Shown here in pieces: positions 37,601-45,500 of a stretch of 64,000 nucleotides of DNA. Source of the stretch: Oxytricha trifallax (taxonomy: Eukaryota > Ciliophora > Spirotrichea > Sporadotrichida > Oxytrichidae); assembly GCA_000711775.1 (NCBI GenBank), contig ARYC01000823.1:1-64000 (forward strand), in the 5' to 3' direction. The translations under genes were made by a program, and so were the position numbers. The number at the start of each line of letters is the position of its first letter. The first letter of the stretch is position 1. The notes beneath the pieces are model-generated. The model was not told the DNA's origin. It made no database searches and saw only the letters and a program-made list of their open reading frames with translations.

Positions 37601-37631
37601 ATTGGAAGATATAACTGATGATGAAAAATGA
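11184..37631 (+). CDS. Surface-protein paralog, copy B (complete germline locus, interrupted)
   Basis: ATG at 11184 opens a 53-nt exon encoding a signal peptide (MLISKIFLVTILFY). Coding pieces: 11184-11236, 11315-11486, 13224-about 13553, about 15950-16187, 17333-17429 plus 22188-22518, 25194-25481, 28184-28445, 29172-29531, 30044-30473, 30499-about 30705, 31042-31222 plus 35673-35811, 35844-36018, 36056-36378, 36690-36806 and 37097-37631 (stop TGA 37629-37631). Domains in order are a possible propeller-like N-terminus (GTLDLTTGKIV, WVLSSYADLICAGIY), a cadherin-like module (LPASVFKFIPSTRKLYV), an Ig-like piece (LTLPDYYDPNPNDKVTV), the MWGLIN membrane module, several transmembrane helices and a tail ending ITDDEK. 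Three TBE sites interrupt exons. An in-frame TGA at 11379-11381 may make it a pseudogene. The segment between 13553 and 15950 is not resolved. Confidence 0.82.
11237..11314 (+). other. Intron 1 of copy B, 78 nt
   Basis: GTAAGT...AAATAG directly after the 53-nt signal-peptide exon. Copies C (42600-42655) and D (63911-63984) have an intron at the identical phase after an exon of identical length. Confidence 0.9.
11487..13220 (+). mobile_element. TBE relic 3, internally deleted
   Basis: Left end CAAACCCCCAAAACCC at 11487 after ATT (11484-11486). The right end GGGATTTTGGGGTTTTG stops at 13220 and is followed by GTT, a mutated duplication. Length 1,734 bp. A frameshifted 22-kDa-type relic spans roughly 11750-12410 (+). 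Most of the transposase is deleted, leaving only its 5' end around 13100-13140 beside the right terminal repeat. The kinase gene is absent. Removal restores the copy B frame from ..NTTDI to DWDQRG... Confidence 0.88.
11750..12410 (+). pseudogene. TBE 22-kDa-type relic
   Basis: Clear nucleotide similarity to 33570-34200 (for example the region around 12040-12290 matching HKK..YSIS and MNIDAGAG), but with many indels and stops. Non-functional fragment inside TBE relic 3. Confidence 0.75.
13874..14285. repeat. Palindromic TA-flanked element, family P1, copy 1
   Basis: 412 bp forming a near-complete hairpin. The ends are TTGTAGAAATACATTTG and its complement, flanked by TA on both sides (13872-13873, 14286-14287), as expected for a Tc1/mariner-type MITE. 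The arms carry the family's internal motif GCATCCC..GAGATAACTTGACTTTAAT. No coding capacity. Confidence 0.88.
14549..15194. repeat. 646-bp palindromic element
   Basis: Long inverted repeat from TGGAGGGTACCTGTCT (14549) to the complementary end at 15194. The arms of about 300 bp are diverged by scattered substitutions and small indels. A probable 5-bp duplication ATAAA flanks it. It is unrelated to family P1 and has no coding capacity. It lies in the copy B spacer. Confidence 0.8.
16188..17332. other. IES of copy B, pointer TAGTATAA
   Basis: TAGTATAA at 16188-16195 and 17333-17340. Removal of 1,145 bp joins ..YQMTNQYK to WTRFN in frame. Copy C has an IES at the same place (about 47750-48348). 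Confidence 0.85.
17560..18130 (-). pseudogene. TBE zinc-finger/kinase relic, C-terminal half
   Basis: Minus-strand similarity to the kinase part of 31418-32866 (GTPGYF, DFNRA and HGYVH-type regions around 17880-18040), broken by indels. Its upstream continuation (LDSVILG...) is found at 21720-21830, on the far side of the composite insertion. Confidence 0.75.
18398..19079. repeat. Family P1 palindrome, copy 2, carrying a nested element
   Basis: Ends match the P1 terminal repeat in diverged form (TCCCAGGAATGCATTCG on the left) and are flanked by TA (18396-18397, 19080-19081). The right arm is interrupted by the second-family element at 18782-19045. Without that insertion its length would be about 415 bp, like other members. 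Confidence 0.8.
18782..19045. repeat. Second-family inverted-repeat element, copy 1
   Basis: About 264 bp with long terminal inverted repeats beginning AAAACCCCATAGATCAATTA. It is inserted inside the P1 palindrome. A second, more diverged copy is at 24159-24422. The core contains CCAATCAGGGTGTG. Non-coding; superfamily not recognised. Confidence 0.8.
19082..19197 (+). repeat. Orphan right terminal repeat of a TBE (element-2 subfamily)
   Basis: Matches the right inverted terminal repeat of element 2 and ends GGGGTTTTG at 19197, followed by ATT. No matching left end is seen; the sequence to its left is the P1 palindrome. A truncated remnant within the nested stack. Confidence 0.7.
19230..21197 (-). 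mobile_element. Truncated TBE (element-2 subfamily), kinase half, inverted
   Basis: Inverted relative to element 2: the region upstream of the 22-kDa gene (19230-19620), the zinc-finger/kinase relic, then the terminal repeat 21072-21197 ending in TTTTTTGGTTTTG. The 22-kDa and transposase half is missing. Part of the nested stack in TBE 4. Confidence 0.8.
19788..21035 (+). pseudogene. TBE zinc-finger/kinase relic
   Basis: Starts with ATG at 19788 (MSGNLLRKAELLGISQQK) and matches the gene at 3892-5337 along its length. Frameshifts and deletions break it, notably after the first zinc finger (about 20150) and across the kinase N-lobe and catalytic loop (20560-20720). The GTPGYFPER and C-terminal regions are recognisable. 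Non-functional. Confidence 0.8.
21200..21487 (-). mobile_element. TBE1-type end fragment
   Basis: Matches the kinase-gene 3' end and left terminal region of the TBE1-type element (31279-31500) in inverted orientation, ending GGAGTTTTGGGGTTTTG at 21487. It abuts the right arm of the composite insertion. Confidence 0.7.
21890..22080 (-). pseudogene. TBE transposase 5' fragment of TBE 4
   Basis: Minus-strand similarity to the start of the transposase (region 35060-35294, including the LLLKL and NYTAIAR-type helix-turn-helix), with indels. The rest of the gene is deleted. Confidence 0.7.
22593..22620. repeat. (AAT)n microsatellite
   Basis: About nine ATA/AAT units just inside the copy B IES that starts at 22519. 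Confidence 0.85.
22720..24060 (-). pseudogene. Degraded ORF of an unknown mobile element
   Basis: GC-richer block. Minus-strand frames with TAA/TAG as Gln read as protein but with frameshifts (near 23545) and stops (near 23130). The best segment is 23130-23530, with SMRPQIKKQLKQFF, AYIDMSQEELKRYAKEL and NALVSYRRHAEHIV. It is homologous to the minus-strand ORF in the element at 40669-42424 (TRPKIKKQLKHF), with synonymous third-base differences including CAA against TAA. No catalytic motif was recognised. Element ends were not found. Confidence 0.55.
24159..24422. repeat. Second-family inverted-repeat element, copy 2
   Basis: Terminal inverted repeats AAAACCCTCATAGATCAATT and complement. About 264 bp, the same length and layout as 18782-19045 but more diverged. 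Confidence 0.8.
24486..24609. repeat. 124-bp hairpin element with 8-bp target duplication
   Basis: Inverted ends GGCTAGCAGGTAGAACACAC and complement, almost fully palindromic apart from a short loop. Flanked by the perfect 8-bp duplication AAATTTAC (24478-24485 and 24610-24617), which fits hAT-type MITEs. Confidence 0.85.
25501..27327. mobile_element. 1,827-bp element with long G/C-rich terminal inverted repeats
   Basis: The ends TGTTCTCCCCGACACCCC and complement are flanked by the perfect 6-bp duplication CATATA (25495-25500, 27328-27333). The arms of about 550 bp are nearly identical inverted copies. Their outer 120 bp are tandem GGGGTAGGG-like repeats, very unusual in this AT-rich setting; the inner parts are AT-rich. 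The central 680 bp (26090-26760) shows no convincing ORF. Probably a non-autonomous DNA element of an unrecognised family. Confidence 0.85.
27863..27879 (+). repeat. Solitary telomere-like 17-mer
   Basis: GGGGTTTTGGGGTTTTG followed by ATT, the exact form of a TBE right end plus duplication, but with no TBE sequence recognisable to its left. Probably the last trace of a TBE insertion within the IES. Confidence 0.6.
28446..29171. other. IES of copy B, pointer AATA
   Basis: AATA at 28446-28449 and 29172-29175. Removal of 726 bp joins ..QDGFTN to NQSFSVN in frame. Copy C has an IES two codons away (51830-52135, pointer TCTAAT). It contains the inverted-repeat element 28479-28762. Confidence 0.82.
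28479..28762. repeat. Inverted-repeat element inside an IES
   Basis: A perfect 25-bp inverted repeat (28479-28503 and 28738-28762, core TTACTAATATATG) encloses 234 bp of more mixed composition (GTGAGCGGCGAGAACG near the left). It resembles a short non-autonomous element. Confidence 0.65.
29532..30043. other. IES of copy B, pointer TTT
   Basis: Joining at TTT (29532-29534 and 30044-30046) links ..KKLIF to DAGFNELGD in frame, as in copy C (56438-56681, pointer ATTT). The pointer is very short, so the exact breakpoints are tentative. Confidence 0.65.
30474..30498. other. 25-bp IES private to copy B, pointer AGGA
   Basis: AGGA at 30474-30477 and 30499-30502. Removing 25 bp of AT-only sequence plus one pointer restores ..SSSQDKTQLN, identical in layout to contiguous copies A (1776) and C (57110). 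Confidence 0.9.
30706..31041. other. IES of copy B before the MWGLIN module (limits approximate)
   Basis: AT-rich spacer at the same place as the copy C IES 57341-57712 and the copy A spacer 2009-2880. Only short A-rich candidate pointers are visible. Confidence 0.55.
31418..32866 (-). CDS. TBE zinc-finger/protein-kinase protein (57-kDa type)
   Basis: ATG at 32864-32866, TGA at 31418-31420, about 482 codons. Two C2H2 fingers lie in the first half (CDEC...H...H around residues 90-115, CTTC...H...H around 130-155). The kinase-like domain follows: AYKVYPF lysine, Glu in EYIILREA, catalytic loop YVHRDLKPEN, IDFN in place of DFG, GTPGYFPIRE activation segment end and WDVWAVAAI. It terminates HKDKQIKFV. 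The missing DFG glycine is shared with element 2, so it is a family trait. Function in TBE biology is unknown. Divergent from the 22-kDa gene. Confidence 0.9.
33433..34223 (+). CDS. TBE 22-kDa-type protein, two introns
   Basis: ATG at 33433, TGA at 34221-34223. Intron 1 is 33533-33568 (36 nt) and intron 2 is 33962-33987 (26 nt, GTAAGC...TTGTAG); each contains a TGA that would otherwise stop the frame. The spliced product is about 242 residues, Lys/Glu-rich, with EIPNYPEISV, RNFFFGVLGTIKE and a C-terminal PNPFMGQFNM. No known domain is recognised. It converges on the transposase gene, stop to stop, 6 bp apart. Confidence 0.88.
34230..35294 (-). CDS. TBE DDE transposase (42-kDa type)
   Basis: ATG at 35292-35294, TGA at 34230-34232, about 354 codons. 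There is an N-terminal helix-turn-helix (NYTAIARLLHKSASTVRYH), then the catalytic motifs of the IS630/Tc1/mariner group: IHADE, LFVDNLSVHKT and SPQFNGIEFYW. The protein cuts and joins element ends; in Oxytricha, TBE transposases are known to take part in developmental DNA elimination. One in-frame TGA occurs at 35082-35084, at the same codon as in element 1. It may lie in a 60-nt GT..AG intron or mark a shared defect. Confidence 0.85.
35812..35843 (+). other. Intron, 32 nt, copy B
   Basis: GTAATT...ATTATAG at the codon shared with introns 3478-3510 and 58038-58069; splicing gives ..TFQK followed by LTRPAK. Confidence 0.85.
36019..36055 (+). other. Intron, 37 nt, copy B
   Basis: GTAAGC...ATATAG between ..SFILL and IMSIPIPF, matching introns in copies A and C. 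Confidence 0.8.
36379..36689. other. IES of copy B, pointer AATA
   Basis: AATA at 36379-36382 and 36690-36693. Removal joins ..NEVLSQI to VTIYSECL in frame. Copy C has it (58600-59519), whereas copy A is contiguous here and lacks three codons. Confidence 0.85.
36807..37096. other. IES of copy B, pointer TTTTTT
   Basis: T6 at 36807-36812 and 37097-37102. Removal joins ..FNISF to LIGWIML in frame. Counterparts: 8304-8521 (A) and 59639-61168 (C). Confidence 0.7.
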
Positions 37632-39404
37632 ACTAGAATATAGATATATTACTAGAATTAAAATTATCCAATAAATTATAGGAAAATCTCATAATATTAA
37701 AAATTAAGAATGTATTATTAGTAAGTTAAAATTACCTTTATTTATTGAATAAAAATTTGATTAAAACATAAATTGATAATAAAGAATCAATATAATGAAT
37801 TTTGATGTTTAAATTTCCTAAAATAATATAATAAAATAAAATTTCCTTTAGTATATTAATAATTACCATCCAATTTTAAAATTTAAAAATTGTAGTTTAT
37901 ATAGATTATTACAAAATATGTAATGCATTATAGGTTTTCTAGATTTATTAAAATGGAATAATGATTTTAATGAAACAAATATTTTAAAAAATAAAGGTTC
38001 ACTGATCAATTTTTATGATATAAAAATATAAATTATTTATAAAAGTTCTTTCATTGGATAACTGAACAAAATTCTACAATTTTTTATGATCATTTATCTT
38101 AAGTATAAAATTTCTACTATAATAGATTCAAGATATTATTATTAAATATACATTAAGTGAATATTATTATTATTCTAATGATAATTAAATCAATATTTCA
38201 ATCCTTTCAATTAACAATATATTTAAATTGTAAAATAGTTTAAATTACAAGAGTTTATTTTGTAATTTTCCATTCATCATATTTCAAGTTTAACACAATT
38301 ACTAATTTATAAATTAATTTTACTCAAATATTATGGATTAATAATATTATTGAAATTTTAAGGTATTAGAAAAATGCGAACAGCTATAATTTTGATTTTA
38401 GTTATCTGTTTATTCTTTAATACATATCGTTCTCTTATAAATAGAAGAACCAATTATTTTTACATACTTCGTAAAACTTTCTAAAATTATTGGCAAGGTA
38501 TTTTATCCCTCTCTAAATCCTTGCAGGAGTTGTTATTTTATTTTAAAATATACTATAATACATAGAAACTAATTATTAATTTAATATGAATTTAAAAATA
38601 TTCATAACATTTTTAATATTAATACTCATTATTTCTACACTCTCAATATAATTGCAGTGCTTTGCATATTAATCCATTTTGCATAAATTATGAGCAGATA
38701 AACAAATATATTAAATTTAAGAAAAAAAAGGTGATTAATAGTTTATTACTTAAATATTAAATGAGCAATTTGTTTCAGAGTTTTATATCTAATTTGATAA
38801 ATGTTCGATACCTCTAATGTCTTTTTAGTTTAAAAGTCTTAGATTAAAGTAGTTAAATCTATATATTCAAATATAGAAGAGAAAAAAAATAATTATTAGA
38901 TCTGAAAATAGTAACTTTTAAGACATTTAATAAAGTATTGAATTGAGCTCTTCTCAATATTCAAGTCAACCTTGCATTTAATTTAGAATATGAAAAATTA
39001 AAACTTTTTTTAAAAAAAAATTATAAATTAAATCTAATATTATCTCTGAAATTAATAATTTAAAAAAATTAACTCCTTTATAAATCAAATGAAAATATAT
39101 TATCATGTTTTGATTTATCACTTTTTTATTTAAAGTTGTAGAATATCAAAAATTATTTATGATTTATCTGATTTATTATTTAGTATAATAAATATACATG
39201 AGCTAAGCTCACTAATTCAAAATCAAATCTGTTTTTATTTAAATTATTTTTGTAACTTCTTTTTTATATTTGATTTATACTATATATATTTTTGCAGATT
39301 TTATTTTATTATTTGTAATTAAAGCGAAATATCCAGTACTCAAATAGTTAACATTGATTGATAAATTAAATTAAAAATACTCTTTCGCTTTAACCATATT
39401 TTTT

Positions 39405-39530
39405 AATTTAAATTATAAAAAATTTAAAGTTTTTGGAAGCATAAATATTAATTTTTAATAATTCAAAAACTAAATTGATTTGAGAGAATAAATTAAAATT
39501 CTATCTATTAATAATTGTTGGTTTAGATTA
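39405..39530 (+). repeat. Direct repeat, copy 1 (copy 2 at 40058-40178)
   Basis: The core TTTTTGGAAGCATAAATATT and flanks recur 655 bp downstream with roughly 80% identity. Both copies are non-coding; nature unknown. Confidence 0.65.
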
Positions 39531-40057
39531 ATTTTGAGTTTATTTCTTTAATGAATTTATGAAAAAAAGAAATTTTAGAATTATTAGATAAGCTTTATTG
39601 CCTTTTTTAATTCTTATATCGCTAGATGGAGAATCAGACTGATTTTATGAGTGGTGGAAATGTTAAAAATTAAAATACTACTCCCGTAAAAACATTTTTA
39701 GGAAGATATTTTAATGAAAACGAAAGCATATTTATTTTGATAGTTCTAAATGTTTAAGTTTATTAATTAGTTAAAATAATGTATTAAAACTAAAAATCTT
39801 AGTTAATTATGTTTTTTTTACAAATAGAAATGTATTGTGCAATTTTTTACTTAGAAAAAGAACTCTAATTTTAATAAAAGAAAACTTCCTTTAGTTTTAA
39901 TTAAATAAATTAATAATTATAATTCTGCATCGCAAATATATATCATTTATTTATTATTTTATAAAAATAAACCAAGCAATAGCTTAGAAATATTTATAGA
40001 TATAAATATAGTTGAATTATTAGAATTTAAATATACTTATACATTTTATAAACTATT

Positions 40058-40178
40058 TTAGTTTAAATTATAATAAATATTAAATTTTTGGAAGCATAAA
40101 TATTAATTTTTAATAATTCAGAAACTAATTTGATTTGAGAAATTATTTTAAAACGCTATCTATTATATATTTTGGTTT
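40058..40178 (+). repeat. Direct repeat, copy 2
   Basis: Second copy of the repeat at 39405-39530, same orientation, with small indels. Confidence 0.65.
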
Positions 40179-41320
40179 TTATTGATGCTATTGTGTGTCT
40201 CTTGCATAATATGTTAACAGCTAAATATCTTGAAATATATAGTATTTTTTATTAATTTTTTAAATAAATTTTTCTACCATTTTATGGAAATTTATATAAT
40301 ATTATGATTGATGGACATGTTTACTAATCTCGTGAAAGAATTTTCAGCAACAAATTATTTGTATTAATACAAATAAATTTTAATTTCTCAAATACATTAT
40401 AACGAAAGAATATTAATTAATTATTAAATTTAAAAGGTCAATTAAAAGATCTTTATTTATTTTAAAATTTAATTCTTAATCTTCCATAAAAATTTAGTTT
40501 TAATTAATCACACTGATTATTGAAATTTTTGGCATATAATATATTTTAAGCAAATAAATTAGAAAATGATAAATTTTATAGATATAACTGATAACTATTA
40601 TAGCTTGATTAATATATTTATAACTTAATTAAATGGAAGATCCTTTATTGTAGCATTATAATAGAAATGGGTATTGACGTCAATTACTGATTGATGACTT
40701 AAATCATTCACCACCGACTTCAATCACTCACCGATGAGGTCAATCGCTCACCCTGACGTCAATTACTCATCACTATTTATAAATGGTAAAATTGTGCATA
40801 GCACAGTTAAATTTCGTATAGAAACTTCAAGCAGGGTCAAAGGGCAGGTATCCCTATCATAGTCACTGGAGTAGAAACACTATTTCAAAACTAAATAGAA
40901 ATCATTAAAAGCAGGTGTCTAGTAGGCTGCAAGGCCTTTGTTTACTTACCTTTCTTCTGCCTATGTCAAATACTTGTTCTAAGATGATATAAAATCTATT
41001 AATTTCTGTTTCAAGAGAATTCCTTTTTATATTTTCCAAATTTAAAGTTAGACTATTTACTTTTCCAGGTTCTTAGCTGTGTTTAATGATTTATTAAAAA
41101 AATAAATTTATCAATCACTATTTAATACTAAAATCAAACCATCAATCTTATTCGTGACGTAGAAGTATCTTAGTGAGTTGACGTGTCAATTCTGCGAAGT
41201 GACAGTCATGAAGTAGAAAACACCGAAAAACCACTTCCGCTATCACCTATTCTCCTTCTGAATCAAGATGTTGACCAGAAACTAACCTGAAAACAGTGCT
41301 CGCAAGACTTGATTCGGTGA

Positions 41321-41902
41321 CAGGGCGTGGAGAAATCTTATTGGTCGCACCCCTGCTGGAAAACGTAATCCCTATTCTTTTGCTGTGGTAGCTTCAGCAC
41401 CCTAACCCGTTGTGGAGAAAAATCCTTATCGTTGGCTTCAATGGTTTTTGTCTTCTCACTTTTGAAGGCAGAGCATACCTCCATCCTGCTCCCTATTACC
41501 TAGGAAGCTGAACTCAAGCCAGGCAAACTCATCTATGCAGGGAAATCCTTATTTCCAGCCCACTCGAGGAGTGTAGTAGTTGACAGATTGAACCCCACCG
41601 ACTGGTCCTTCATGCGTTGCGCCCAGCAACCTCCTTCTTGCCCTCAGTAGGCCTTAGTATAATAGAAAGCTCTATTAGAAAGTCCAAAGTAAGATTTGAA
41701 CCTCACCTAGCAATTAACTTTCTTATTTAATTTAGGTTGTTAGTTGAATGATTACCAAATCACTATTTGTACTTTCTTTATCTCTTCATAGTTCACATCT
41801 ATGGAGAACTTATTTTTAGGTCGTAAAGGGAATGATTTAAGCAAGCAATGGTTGTTAATGAACAAAATGCTTAAGTTATTTCTTGATTTTAGGTCTAGTT
41901 GA
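41321..41902 (+). other. 194-codon open frame in the GC-rich core of the element
   Basis: Between TGA stops the + strand is open, with segments such as KPGKLIYAGKSLFPAHS and VVVDRLNPTDWSFMRC. The opposite strand is also partly open here. No known domain is recognised and no homologous + strand frame was seen at 22720-24060. Coding status is uncertain. Confidence 0.35.
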
Positions 41903-42180
41903 TGGTTTAAGATACTAAGTTGATTGTTTAACCTCTTCTTGTTTTCCGGGTTGATGTTTATTTGGCTGCTTCTTTTTTAACATTTTGACCCCTTGAAAAT
42001 CTTTTGTTTTAATTGAGCCTGAAGTTGTAGTTATTTTATTTTAATTGCAAAGTCAAGTATATTATTGGATGTGCTGAGGTAGAGTAGTTACCCTTATTGA
42101 CTATATTCAGTAGGATGGAGATATATAGCTTCATTCATAATATTTTTATTTGATGCTTCGATTATCATATCCTCCGAAAC
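41770..42180 (-). pseudogene. Mobile-element ORF fragment related to 22720-24060
   Basis: Minus-strand segments MIIEASNKNIMNEAIYLHP (from about 42170) and, after a frameshift, KQSTQYLKPSTRPKIKKQL (about 41920-41860) match the relic at 23395-23500. Third-base differences are synonymous under the ciliate code, which favours this strand. Function unknown. Confidence 0.5.
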
Positions 42181-42546
42181 TTCTCAAGGAGCTTGCAGCC
42201 TAATAGACATCTGCTTTCAATGATTTCGATTTAGTTTTGAAAAAGTGGTTCAACTCCTGTGGCTCTGATAGGGATATTCTGCTTGAAATTTCTATTCAAA
42301 ATTTAACTGTGCTATGCACAATTTTACCATTTATAAATAGTGGTGAGTAATTGACGTCAGGGTGAGCGATTGACGTCGGTGTTGAGCGATTGACGTCATT
42401 GGTGAGTAATTGACGTCAATACCCAGAGAAATTATAAGATCCACGTAATTAAATTAAACATCAAATATTATTAAATACGACTTGATTGAAGATTTTAAAA
42501 TAAACTACCAAAGGGTATTATATTAAATTTAATTTAAGTATAGAAC

Positions 42547-45500
42547 ATGATGATCTAAATAATACTCTTTGCTATCCTTCTTATGCAATAACAAGCTTTG
42601 TAAGTAGATAAAAATGTTATAAATTATAAATGTTTTACAATGCTTTTTAATATAGTGGGAATTCCGAGTGTTTCACATCTTCTATGAAGGTAATAGGGTG
42701 TGGAACAGATATTTAAAACTGTGAAGGAATGTCAGGTACTGATATGGGCATCGTTTATCCACTTATTCTTTCATATGGTTATATTGGAATTGGAGCTTCA
42801 AAATCATAAAATTATAATCGTAAAATATATTAAATAATTTTTATGAGTTATTTGTAATTAGTGTTGCTGATAGTTAAGTATAAATTTTAATGGAAATATT
42901 TTTAAATTGATTAACTCAAATCTACAAATATGGACTTATGTGAAAGTTGTATGAAATTTAAATTTATTAAACCATTAATCTAAAAGCCAAAATAAGAAAT
43001 TTAATCCATATTTAACAAGAATATTGTTTACTTTGACATTTATTTCAAAGTTAAATACATAGTTTTTTTGTATAAATTGCTTTACAAATTAATTTGCATT
43101 TTTTAAACACTTTGTAGAGCACTAAAAGTAGCTAATTTTTTAAAAATTAATTTACGATTTCATGAATATATTCTAAGTTATCGTTAAGTCGAGTGGTATC
43201 TAGAAAATCAGTTTTCTCACATTATACTCAATATAAGATATTATTTCGCTTAAAATATAAAGATTTATTCATATCAGGATTAAGGAGATATAACCTCGGT
43301 CTAGTGATTAAGAAAAAATTAGACCATAATAAGTTATTTCATTTATAAGTTAATTAATTTTCTCTAAATGATATTTGATTACAGAAAAAAAGCTTTAAAA
43401 TTTATAAAAAGCAAGCATGAGTCCAAAAGTATCCAACTACCCTTTTAAGAATTTAAATATATCTATAGTTAATGTACTAAACTGATTTATTATCTCTACA
43501 TTAACTATAACCAATACGAACACTAAATATAATAAGATTTCATCATTTATAAATATCAAAACTTGAATTATTTGTTACATACTTAATTGATTACCCACAT
43601 CCCTATATATCATCTCAATTTTCTTAGCATTTGTAAAATTTCTAAGGAAGTTATTTAGTTCTAAATGTACTAAATTTAACAGGTGAAGATCCATTAAATT
43701 ATTTTAATATTAATTAATTGGAGAATTAAAAGATTTAATTAATCTTTTTAATTCTACGTCAATAATATTTTTTGCAATTGATTTTAGAAAAAATATTAAC
43801 TATTTAAAATTGCAATTTTTATTAAAATAAATTAAATTGAAGAAAAAATAATTAAATCAAGATAAGTGATCCTATGTGACAAAACTGTATGATTGTGAAG
43901 AGGATAAGCCTTAAGAAACTAATTATCTATCTGGATAACTAATCCTGGGAGCTAAAACAAAACCAAGTCTACAATACAGGTTAAAAATAATGGTACGTAT
44001 AAAGGGAAGAAAGAACACTAATGATTATATTATATGAGTGGTTTAATCCTCAGTATTAATTTCTGTACAGCATTAAATAATAATAATATCAAGATATTTT
44101 CTAATTTAACTTCATTTAATTTTTTATCAATAAAATTAGTTAAATTATTTGCATTGATATCTTTCTTAATTCTTCTAAATTTTTTTGTCTCTTATTAATA
44201 TCAATGTAAATTGGAAATTTATTAATTATTTTCTAAGCTTATTCCATTTTTTAATAAAAGAAATAATAGATTGGATTGCTTTTACTAAAAGCTTATACCC
44301 TGTGCCATGTTAAAATTTTATTTCCTAAATATAGAAAATATATATATGAAACTCAAAATCGTAGTTTCTCCGACAAAAACTAACCATGTTTGGTAAACTA
44401 TAAACTTTGAAACCTTTATTTACAAGGGTTATTTAATTATATTTCTCATTTGTTGCCAGGTCAACCAATTCAACCTTTATTTTTAAAGACATAATGCTAA
44501 ATGTCAATTTTAATATGAAATGTGATTAGCATCAAATTATTTGAAAGCTAAGGCTCTTAAATTTCTTATTATTTCTTAACTTATTAACCAACCCTACGAT
44601 ATATTTTTAGGTAATTATTTTAATATTTTTGCATAATATAAATGATAATTAAAACTTCACAATGGATAATTATTTTTAGAAATTTAACACATATTATTAT
44701 TTTTATTGGGTTTTTATACTAATTTTTATTTAAATGTTAGGGGTAAAGTCGAGAGACATAATTTTAAAAATCTCCAAAAAATTTAATAAAACTTGATAAT
44801 ATAATCCGTTTAAGACTAAGGTAAAAAATTAATGAATCTTTAAGAACATGTACAGTTTAGATTATATGGAATAATCCTACAATTCTTAAAAAATATATTA
44901 ATTCTTAACATAAGAAATAAATTTAGTGTTGTTAAGGAGAGTTAATAGAAACTTAGTTAAATTCATAATGGAATATTTGTTATTAATTTTAACAAAAAAT
45001 AATCAACTAGGAAAAATTTAGATAAAAACTTACTTAAATTCTTAATTAAACTTTAATCCCCACTCCAAACATTATTCAGGAATTTTTGTAATACGGTATG
45101 ATGATTATATGAGCATAGAATGGGCAAAATAAATTAAGAATTTTTCTGAATCTGATGCAGTTAATTTTGTTGCTGTAAATCGAGTAACTTTAAGTGACAG
45201 TTAAGAATATATCTCACTAGTAGATAGGTATTTATTCCTAATATAGTTGATTTTGATATTTTAAATTTATAATAAATCACCTTATAATCTGTTAAATTAA
45301 TTGAAATTATATAATATTGAGATTACTTGAAAATCTTTATCCTAAAATAACTTTATTATTATAAAATGAGGTATTTCTATCCCATTATCGCGAGTTATGT
45401 TAGGCCTTAATTATCATTATAAATTTATAATTAAAATGTAAGATCTTTTGTATTTGATTTTTCCACTTCTATGATAATATAATCTTGAATCCCTCCGATA

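Larger units (their letters stand above)
40669..42424. mobile_element. 1,756-bp element with TGACGTCA-rich terminal inverted repeats
   Basis: The ends GGGTATTGACGTCAATTAC and complement extend into inverted arms of about 165 bp containing repeated TGACGTCA-type units spaced about 18-25 bp. The arms share CATAGCACAGTTAAATTT at their inner side. A probable 8-bp duplication with one mismatch (ATAGAAAT against AGAGAAAT) flanks it. The interior is far GC-richer than the surroundings and carries ORFs on both strands, one related to 22720-24060. Superfamily not recognised. Confidence 0.82.
37632..42546. other. Intergenic gap between copies B and C
   Basis: AT-rich. It holds a diverged direct repeat of about 125 bp (39405-39530 and 40058-40178) and the transposon-like element 40669-42424. 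No other gene is supported. Upstream signals for copy C must lie within 42425-42546 or further up, but no promoter motif stands out. Confidence 0.65.

Noticed and set aside
43180..43310. Possible tRNA-like segment
   Set aside because: No convincing cloverleaf, TTCGA-type T-loop or conserved D-loop pattern was found.
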